Assembly (NCBI GenBank): GCA_001687465.1 | Contig: LVLI01001311.1 | Coordinates: forward strand, 1 to 17,341 | DNA from: Halocafeteria seosinensis | Taxonomy: Eukaryota > Sar > Bigyra > Bicosoecida | Length of the DNA stretch: 17,341 nt | Reading direction: 5' to 3' | Shown here: positions 10,472 through 17,341 of the stretch, one piece after another | Layout of the letters: every line of letters starts with the position of its first letter | Position numbering within the stretch: position 1 is the stretch's first letter | Made by a program: the position numbers and the translations under genes | The notes under the pieces: generated by a model | The model's input: only the letters and a program-made list of their open reading frames with translations | Database searches by the model: none | What the model was told of the DNA's origin: nothing

Positions 10472-11735
10472 ATGAATCGGCCGCACCCTGAGCCTCAAAA
10501 TTTGTGCTCTACCGAAGCCACTTCGGCCTTTGAGACAATGATTACATCTTCAAAGAAACAATTGTTTGCAGCAGCCAGTGAAGGGGACATCGTTGAGTTA
10601 CGTCGTTGCCTGACCCGCGAGGTAGCCTCCTCATTCATTTTTCCGGTAAGAGACTGCCGTCTGACGTCAGCTGATGTTCAGGACACTTTGCTTTGTTATT
10701 GTGCATATGCTGATGTTGCCTACTCAGGATGGAAGCACATTAGCTCATGCGGCCGTGAACAGCAAGAAACCTATCGCTACAATGAAGGTTCTGGTCGAAG
10801 AGTTTCACGTTGATGCGACTAGAGCTGACAATGTAAGAGACACGTAACTCTCAATGCTTGTAAAGAATATAGGAAAGAGTATTTGTGCTTTTGGACAGTC
10901 CGGATGGCTCCCCATCCATGCAGCGGCCCAGATGAATATGTCCAACTTGCTGAGATACCTTATAGAAAATGGCCGTTCCCCCATAGACCATCAAGATGAG
11001 GTACGACCTGTGCCAGGTCTCGTGTAACTGTAAACGATGACTTACATATTAACCCAATTATACATGCGCAGTACGGTGAGACTCCACTACATCAAGCGGC
11101 CTTTAAAGGTGCAACGGATACTTCCCGACTCTTGTGTCGTAGGTACGGAGCGGCTCTGGGCAAGCGTAACCTGGTAAGACATTAATAAAACCGACTGCCG
11201 TGGTGCCTTTCTCTTAGTATAATCCACATGTTATCCCAACAGGTAGGCGACTCCCCTCTTCACCTGGCAGCCAAAGGGGGTCACAGTGATGTCGTCGTCG
11301 AGCTCCTTTCTCGGGAGCGTTATGCCGGCTACGTTGCATCGCTGCAAAATTTGAATAGGGAGACACCGATTCATCTTGCTGCACGAGAAGGGCATGGTGA
11401 GATTGTTCGAATGTTACTTCAGACGGACCGAGAGGTTGCCAATCTCAAAGACAGCAGCGGATGGACTCCGCTTCACGAAGCTGCAGCAGTCGGGTGGGAA
11501 GAGGTCGCTGATGCGCTTCTAGAAGTGGCTGAAACCGATACAACGGTAGAAGACAGAGTACGTATGCCGGTCAGGCACTAAAGCCTTTGCAAATATTTTC
11601 AATCGTCTGGAATCGCAGAAAGGCCGAACTCCAGTGGCAGTTGCTGCTCTTCATGGCCAGAAAGACACCGAAAAGTACTTAATGAAGGCAGCAAAGGCGT
11701 CAACTAAACGTACAGTAGCCTGCACCATTACCTAG
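10472..11735 (+). CDS. ankyrin-repeat protein (six exons)
   Basis: Exons 10472-10645, 10728-10832, 10899-11000, 11072-11173, 11243-11557 and 11619-11735 encode about 304 residues. Every intron is GT-AG and phase 0 (82, 66, 71, 69 and 61 nt; donors GTAAGA, GTAAGA, GTACGA, GTAAGA, GTACGT). The protein is almost entirely ankyrin repeats: KKQLFAAASEGD, DGSTLAHAAVNS, SGWLPIHAAAQ, YGETPLHQAAFKG, VGDSPLHLAAKGGHSDVV, RETPIHLAAREGHGEIV, SGWTPLHEAAAVGWEEV and KGRTPVAVAALHGQKD. That makes about eight repeats, the first and last degenerate caps. Ankyrin stacks bind partner proteins, and the partner cannot be read from sequence. There is no signal peptide, membrane segment or extra catalytic domain. The start is the first ATG before the first repeat, and the stop is TAG after TVACTIT. 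Unspliced reading frames show only fragments of this gene. Confidence 0.9.
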
Positions 11736-12763
11736 ACTGCGTGAAGGCATGAATTAGTATGCTACTACTAAGCAAGTAGTTGGATATTATTGCATTCTAC
11801 TGGATTGTGGCTCCATGCTCCCAGAGGACATCGTCCACGAGTTTTGATGTGGTGGGTGATAGACATCGCCTTTTTACTTATTAGTAACGAAGTCACTGAA
11901 CGCTTCCGGATAGGGAGTAAGCTCTAAGCTTACAAGCGCGCAATTTCCGATACCCCAGGTTCTCATGTAGGTTTCCTAGGACTGTCGCTTGAGGCATTTT
12001 CATTTCCTATGAGTCATAGGCTATTGCTTCTGACAAGCAATTTTATGAGTGTTCAACTTGATAAGTTATGTCGCCAACAGAATCAGTCCTTCCTAAGACT
12101 CTTCTAGCAAACCCTTCTAAGGCTTCTAGATCGGGCGCTTCTGGTTTGCTTTCACAGGCAGCTTTCATCATCTTCGCGCTGGCTCTCATCATCACGTTTC
12201 ACCGCTCGCTTTAGTTTGCCCCGCAGGCTCCTAGGCATCCTTAGGACCTTATCAGGGGTGAATTCCCCTTCCTGTATCAGTGTTTGATTTGGGATACCAG
12301 TGTCCGTTGTTAAGGTTGCAAAAGATTCAAAAAAATTCCTACCTTTGCTACCTTCATGGCTTTTGTATTCGGCTGATATAGCGCTATTCAACGAGGCAAA
12401 CTGTATTGAAGCGCTTCGCACCTGTTAAGTTAAAGTGAGCAACGGTTGCAACAACGCGATTCCATAATCCATGAGTGTGTTGAAATTGTTTGAGTGTTGG
12501 TGTCATGTTGAAGTTGAAATAGATTTTTGGAAATAATTCACAAATACAATTTGGAAACGTGTCCCGCTCTAGAGGAGTGCAAATCTGCGGCGTCCACTCA
12601 CTACCAGTAGCGTCTACACAAATGGGGGAAATCTCGCCCAGAGCGGATCGTCCACTCACTACCAGTTCGGGGCGCTGCGAAGCCCGCATTTCGACAGGAT
12701 ACATTTTCATGCAGTCTATAGACAAAACAACATTTTAAACGTGCGCAAGTGCTGGTGTCATGG
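11736..12763. other. region without a clear gene
   Basis: About 1 kb lies between the ends of two convergent genes. 11736-12150 shows nothing recognisable. On the minus strand two open stretches, 12725-12384 (113 codons) and 12421-12152 (89 codons), could be exon remnants. The second ends in a charged tail (KRAVKRDDESQREDDESCL) and has an acceptor-like TTAACTTAACAG near its start. Neither resembles a known family well enough to call. The segment also holds the duplicated 18-mer listed separately. Confidence 0.4.
12591..12666. repeat. 18-bp direct repeat, part of a dispersed element
   Basis: cgtccactcactaccagt occurs exactly at 12591-12608 and 12649-12666. A related segment lies at about 16643-16710. 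On the minus strand the two loci read PVEMRASQRPELV and PVEIQASLSPELV, followed in both by an EWTP tetrapeptide. This indicates a dispersed element or gene fragment present at least twice in this window. Confidence 0.6.
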
Positions 12764-15443
12764 CTAGGGTTCCTCCAATGCTTTTGCGAACGCCGACGAA
12801 ATTGTAGCGTGCTGTACATTCAAGTCATTACGGACACTAAGATCTTTAAGTCGCTTTGTTAATCCGCCGTCTATTTTCACCTCTGGTCTTTCATATCCTT
12901 CCGGCGTAACGAAAAGCAGCAAATAATCCCAAATATTATGATGCGTTTCTATCTCGCGAATAAAATCTTCAAAATGTGGAGTATTTCCTCCGTGCTTTGT
13001 TGCGAGTGCCTCCTGTCCCAGCATCTGCAAGCAAGACGAGGTCGAACGAACCCTCGTTCCATTTATTTGGCACCCACAGCAGTCCCCTGGACCACTCCGA
13101 AGGTTTCTTGACCAATTCGAGTAGATTTTTGATATTTCCCTTCACGATGCGAAGAGCACTCCACTTTTTTTTCCCTGGGGCAATCATCTCGCACTTTCCT
13201 CAAGGTGTATACGGAGCGCCTGGGTATTTCTCGCAACACCCAGACGTTAAAAGAAGGGTTCCTCATTGAACGAGCAATCGCTCATAGTCGACATAAACTC
13301 GCCGTCAGCCTTCATCAGCACCTTATCTAATACGAATTCACTTACGAAATTGTACACTATGGGTCTTCCTGTAGTTCTGTCGGCCAGTTCCGATTCTGGA
13401 CTGGCGATATCGGCTCGCAGTAAATGCGTGACGGCAGTTTGAGTATTTTCACCCATATTCAAAGCCGCCAGCTTAGAGTAATCCTGAACTCTACTATAAT
13501 ACCTGTCAATATCTGCAGTGACGTTTCCAACATCGAATCTGAAGAACCATCTGGCAGAACCACCAGCGAGATGAAATTTCTTGTAAATCGCCTCAAGTAT
13601 TGCATCGCTGGATGCATCAGGTTTGTCATCACCAAGAATGCATTCCCGATGCTTCTTGAACAGCTCACTCTCCTGATTATCGGAACACATGCACGCCTTC
13701 AAGTAGTCTTGGATGGTCCAGGAAGTCATTTCAAAGACTATAAAACGCCCGTCTTCCCTTTTGGGTAACGCTCCCTTGCCAGAGGAGACATAGATTACTG
13801 TGTGACCCTTCCCGTCCTGTTGCCACTGGTTCGCCTCTTTAGTGACGTCGCCATCCATGCATTCGTTTATCCCATCCAAAATAATTGTATCGATACCACC
13901 GCTCAGAATGCTTATCAACTCCACCAGCTGTTTCGTCGTTTTGGTTCGAAAAGCGGTGTAATTGACGGAAGCACACTCGTTATCGTCAGCATCCTTCATC
14001 ACATACACAACCCGCGGATGTTCTTGCCTGGCAAAGTGAACCCATAGGTATCCTGTTCTGTTTTCGCGCTTTGACATCCAGTTGAGTGCAGTCCCCCATA
14101 CGGTGGTCGATTTGCCAATGCCCGGAACTCCGATGACATAAAGTCTTTCACCGCGCGTTAAGACGTCTTCGACGCAGGCGGCAAGCTTTATCGCTTCTTC
14201 GCGCAGGTAAAAGTGCGCATCTGTCGTTAGATCTGGATCTACGCCCACTGGAAATGCGATATCCAATGAACTAATCAGAGCCATGTGCCGCTTCTTGAAG
14301 TCTTGGAACTTCACAGGGCGTGTTCGATATACATATGCGGATGATTCCACTGCAACAAATAGCGAAGCAATTCAAGCGAAGATACAAAGTAATGCAAGAC
14401 AAGAAGTAGCAGCATCGTTCTCCTTCTGATTCTGAGTGTACTTACCTGCAGGGAAATGGCAAGTGGAAACATTACTGTATTCAAGTTTAAATTAGTAGGA
14501 GAGTTGAGAGCAATTGAGCACAAATAACCATTGGTAGTAACGAAAACAGCTTTACCGCACCCGTTTCCCCTCACTCTCACACCTCTGTAATATTTCCATT
14601 GTTCCATTTTTCGGCTGTATCAATGCTACCACAGTCATGCTACCACAGTCTCCATTTCCCCTAGCTCCCCTGGTTCTTGTTCACGTGTAGCACAGTCCCA
14701 ATTACCCGTTCCTCAATTTTCGAGCAATACGAAGGAAGGAACAACAGAGCAACAAGGGTTCACTGTGAAGCCGACGGAAAGACTTCTCATGGTACACCGT
14801 GCCCTTCGTGCGTCGTTGTATCATCTTGCCAAAGGATATCATTATTGCCGCGTAATTTAGCTACATCAACACCCTGTTCCACCCCTTCTCATGCTTATTA
14901 TTGGTAACCACTGTAGGATGCTCCCGGTGACTTACCAGCTCCCTGCTTTTGCAACCACGCATACATGGCCCCTCCAATATAGCTTACTACGGCGGTAGTG
15001 TCGTCGGGAGACATCTTGGCGACACACGCGTTCTTGAGCTCGCCTTTGCTATCAAAAGGGGGTTCGCTAAAATTCTGGCTTTCCTCAATCTCTTTCTGGA
15101 TGCGCTGTTTCCAGGCATCCAACACCTTCAATTCCTTGTGTTGGATGTAATCGTCCAACCATTTGAGTAGCCGGTCTTTCGGAGAATCTGTGGATTTATT
15201 GTTTCTCGCTCCTTTGCCAGAACCACCTTTTTCGTCCTTGTCGGAGGAGCCTTGGCGTTCATTTTGCTCTTCCCCTTGCTGTTGCTTGCGGTCGCCTTGT
15301 GTTTTGCTGCGTTTGGTATCAGACTCATTGGCAGAAGTAGAAGCCGGCCTCTTTTTCCCAGGATCATCCATGGGCCCCCCAGGAGCAGTTTCATCAGCAG
15401 GCCCAGTGTTTCCCTGGCTAGCGGATGCTTGATTATCCGCCAT
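12764..15443 (-). pseudogene. Crinkler/RHS-like P-loop NTPase gene with broken nuclease-like tail
   Basis: Three parts. Exon 1 (15443-14936, 169 codons plus one base) is a charged, low-complexity header with a bipartite-NLS-like cluster (KKRPAST to TKRSKT) and a helical end (DRLLKWLDDYI, VSYIGGAMYAWL). Its donor CTG|GTAAGT is phase 1. Exon 2 starts at 14349 after TTGTTGCAG, also phase 1, and stays open to a TAA at 13247. It carries Walker A GVPGIGKST, Walker B-like IILDG, sensor VIYVSSG, then MTSWTIQDYLKA and GGSARWFF, motifs I know from Crinkler and trypanosome RHS NTPases. The nuclease-like remainder (about 13230-12764) needs a frame change near 13250-13290, has TGA at 13202-13200, and changes frame again near 13020. 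It contains FDLVLL, a Q-x6-H motif and LLLFVTPEG. Such proteins pair an NTPase with a PD-(D/E)XK-like nuclease. Unrecognised introns or assembly errors could mimic decay. There is no signal peptide. Confidence 0.65.
14350..14935 (-). other. 586-nt intron between header and NTPase exons
   Basis: Donor CTG|GTAAGT (14935) and acceptor TTGTTGCAG (ending 14350) are both phase 1, so direct splicing keeps the frame. It is much longer than the 61-82-nt introns nearby. Inside, the minus-strand frame 14607-14446 (54 codons) ends at a good donor, CTGCAG|GTAAGT. It does not join the NTPase exon in frame, so I treat it as intronic or as part of an alternative transcript. Confidence 0.55.
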
Positions 15444-16089
15444 TCTCTTGTGTATAAAGCTCAAACGAAAAGGGAAATAGGCGAAAAAGGAAAAAAAGAA
15501 ACGAAGAAAGGGAAAAGTTCCTGTTATACTCCTTACAAGGTATGAATAATATAATAAGGTTAGGCAACAGCAGAAAGAACAAAATAACACACTGTTTTGG
15601 TTGAACACACCACGATCGAACTGCTAAACAACAATGCCAACAGACGTCCTTAACTGGAAAAGAAACCAAGGTAGCCTGGTGGCCTAGGTGGACCGCTGTA
15701 TTTTATTTCACCCTCCACGGATGTGTACAGGACTTGTTCATACTGTCTAAAAGAGCATTCATTTGACTAGAATGCTGAATACTCCTAAATTTGTAGAGAA
15801 TGAAAACTATCTACATACCATATATATAGGCAACCGTGTTGCTGTTGCTCTCAGAAGGAGGAGGAGGGGGGTGGAATTGCTCTGTGACTGAATGGGGCAC
15901 ACATCGTGGCTGATATGCAAAGCAAGTGTGGAGCATGCTACGCTCTTGGAATTGAACGAGACGCGCAGCATTCTTCCTACGGTTCCCCAAGGTCCTTATG
16001 CGCATACATGAGGGTTTTCTCGGTTTCTCAGCCCCTATAGATAGTTTGCTCCTACTCTTGTGTAGTTCTCATATTCATGAAATACACCG
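15444..16089. other. upstream region of the Crinkler-like gene
   Basis: Read on the minus strand, the 100 nt before the start codon at 15443 are strongly pyrimidine-rich (runs of TTTCCC and CTTTTT). This looks like a leader or promoter. A longer in-frame start at 15608 would add 55 mostly hydrophobic residues read from this tract. I prefer 15443, because the added stretch is low-complexity translation of the pyrimidine tract. The rest, to 16089, shows no supported gene. Confidence 0.5.
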
Positions 16090-16413
16090 CTATATCTTCC
16101 GGTAAAGCAGACATTTGGACGACATATACATCCACCTCAGCATCTCGGGTGCCTGTCTCCTGAGCGACGCAGGTTTGACCTTGGGAACGAAAAACAGGAA
16201 GGGAATTCGTCCAAATATATTGCTCCTTTGTCGGACACTCTTTATTAGCTTTAATAGTTTCTTAAATGTAGCATTTGACCAATCGAGGGCATGTTGTTTA
16301 GCAACAGTCACCTGTACACGATTCAGTAACGAGAGCTGTGCAGCACCGTGAAACTGTTTTACCTCCTGTAACCCTGACTTGTCGGGCTCCTGTTTTGCAC
16401 ATGCAAAGCTCAC
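16090..16413 (-). pseudogene. truncated nuclease-domain remnant of the Crinkler/RHS type
   Basis: A 107-codon open stretch without an ATG start (first codon GTG, in-frame TAG just upstream). It contains VQVTVAKQHALDW followed by FKKLLKLI and IPFLFFVPK. The order Q-x-T-x4-H, helix, hydrophobic strand ending in VP is what I expect from the C-terminal nuclease of Crinkler/RHS proteins. It lines up with the tail of the gene at 12764-15443 (QEALATKHGGN, FEDFIREI, LLLFVTPEG). No NTPase or header lies upstream, so this is a fragment. Family assignment rests on motif pattern only. Confidence 0.5.
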
Positions 16414-17214
16414 TTTCTATGGATTCTGTTTGCTCGATGTCTTAAATGGGCATAGTAAATCCTTTCGACTTTATGCAGAGCCGTGCCAGCCATAAGTAAA
16501 AAAGGCCTGGGGTGTCCACTTCGTCGTCACACGAAGTCTACATTGTACCACAGGTCTGTCAGACCGTCTGTGTAGGCACCTAAACATATAGTTTAGTGTA
16601 GCGCATCGACCAATATTACTAACTAACTAACTAACCCCAACCGGCGTCCACTCATGAACAAATAGAACCAGTTCGGGGGACAGTGAAGCCTGGATTTCAA
16701 CAGGGTTATTAAGGACCGACTAACAGTGCTAATTTCTAGTACCATATTGATCCCACGCCAATTGAGGCCTGGTGACATCTCAGGAAGGAAATCCTGCCTT
16801 GATGGAAAACCCGCTCAACCATAAGAGTGTGACAAAAAATTATTTTTTTTTTTTTTTTACTCTAGTTTCTACTGGGTTTATTCTTCTTGTTACATTATTT
16901 TCTCTTCTGCGATTTCCTTTAAAGTTCTCCAATTCTCCGTAGCGTTACTCATGCGAGCAGTTGTCTTTACTCACCACGTACTGTTAGACCCCTCGCATGC
17001 ACGCATCTTTGTAATCCTCTTTACCGCTATGATGGTACTGAGGTCTGACCTGTCGTTAAGAGGATGCGGTCAATTCCCCGGCCGGCGGGCTATCTGTCAC
17101 ATTTGTGTGTGTGCTGACCTGTAGCAGCTGCGGCTGGTACTGGCAAGTACCAAGTAACAAGAATAAACCGGGTGCAATGCGTGCGCATCGAGCTTTGCGC
17201 ATCGCGCTTACCCC

Positions 17215-17216
<2 letters not shown>
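16414..17216. other. non-coding region with simple repeats
   Basis: It holds a (TAAC)-type run at 16617-16635, the second copy of the dispersed element at about 16643-16710, and a run of 16 T at 16843-16858. No supported gene is seen. The T-run could be the A-tail of a minus-strand retroposed sequence, but no target-site duplication was identified. Confidence 0.5.
16617..16635. repeat. short (ACTA/TAAC) tetranucleotide repeat
   Basis: The sequence actaactaactaactaacc is about four and a half copies of a 4-bp unit. It sits directly beside the second copy of the dispersed element, on its low-coordinate side. Confidence 0.85.
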
Positions 17217-17278
<62 letters not shown>

Positions 17279-17280
17279 NN
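17217..17280. repeat. (CA)31 microsatellite ending in an NN gap
   Basis: A perfect CA run covers 17217-17278 (31 units) and is followed by two undetermined bases at 17279-17280. The NN right at the repeat end suggests an assembly join or collapsed repeat, so the true length is unknown. Confidence 0.95.
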
Positions 17281-17292
17281 CGAAGGTATCGC

Positions 17293-17323
17293 GATTCCAA
17301 GACTCTACTGTAGTTTTGGAATC
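17293..17323. repeat. 8-bp inverted repeat
   Basis: gattccaa (17293-17300) and ttggaatc (17316-17323) are perfect inverted copies around a 15-nt loop, just after the NN gap. No function is inferred. Confidence 0.4.
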
Positions 17324-17341
17324 CTTGGTGAAACACAATAT

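Noticed and set aside
14898-14935. Header protein ending at the stop at 14898 as a separate complete gene
   Set aside because: The last 12 codons begin with a consensus GTAAGT donor whose phase matches the NTPase exon acceptor, so splicing is the better reading, though a short isoform cannot be excluded.
14898-15608. Longer header protein starting at 15608 with a hydrophobic N-terminus like a signal or membrane segment
   Set aside because: The added 55 residues are translation of a pyrimidine-rich leader. The downstream ATG at 15443 begins a typical hydrophilic N-terminus.
16843-16858. T-run as the poly-A end of a retrotransposon
   Set aside because: No reverse transcriptase or endonuclease sequence and no flanking duplication were found, so a simple homopolymer is the safer call.
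17056-17277. Minus-strand frame beginning with a long Cys-Val run
   Set aside because: It is translation of the (CA) microsatellite.
1-17341. tRNA, rRNA or CRISPR features
   Set aside because: No T-loop-like GGTTCGAATCC with matching stems, no rRNA core motifs and no regularly spaced repeats were seen; a covariance-model scan was not possible here.

Overview
The window is nuclear DNA from a eukaryote. The genes carry short GT-AG introns (61-82 nt where they can be fixed best), the largest gene is an ISWI-class chromatin remodeler, and there are microsatellites and decayed repeats typical of nuclear DNA. No bacterial-style operon or Shine-Dalgarno layout is seen. The mix of intron-poor genes, GLUG-like glycine repeats and a Crinkler/RHS-type NTPase fits an alga or another protist. 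A red alga is my best guess, but that is inference and could be wrong.

Layout, left to right. (1) Positions 228-1014, minus strand: a glycine-rich GLUG-like repeat gene split over all three frames, read as a pseudogene. (2) 1302-6609, minus: an intact ISWI ATPase of about 1747 residues with one 64-nt intron and an unusually long C-terminal tail. (3) 6610-7597: a divergent intergenic region with short palindromes. (4) 7598-9102, plus: an unrecognised Cys-rich, coiled-coil protein whose model needs a 27-nt first exon and probably a 75-nt intron that keeps the frame. (5) 9103-10471: mostly non-coding, with one weak, possibly decayed reading frame. (6) 10472-11735, plus: an ankyrin-repeat protein in six exons, all introns phase 0 and lying on repeat boundaries. 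(7) 11736-12763: no clear gene, but a short repeat related to one near the right end. (8) 12764-15443, minus: a Crinkler/RHS-like gene. It has a nuclear-type charged header exon, a long intron, a P-loop NTPase exon with diagnostic motifs, and a nuclease-like tail that is broken by frame changes and a stop. (9) 15444-17341: non-coding, with a second, truncated nuclease remnant on the minus strand at 16090-16413, a (TAAC) run, a 16-T run and a 31-unit (CA) microsatellite abutting an NN gap.

The ISWI, ankyrin and Cys-rich genes look like ordinary host genes and show no shared pathway. The most interesting content is the Crinkler/RHS-like locus with a second, dispersed nuclease copy about 3 kb away. 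This family is proposed in the literature to derive from transposons and to act as nuclease effectors. Here it lacks a signal peptide and the classic oomycete LFLAK-type header, and its C-terminal domain appears to be decaying.
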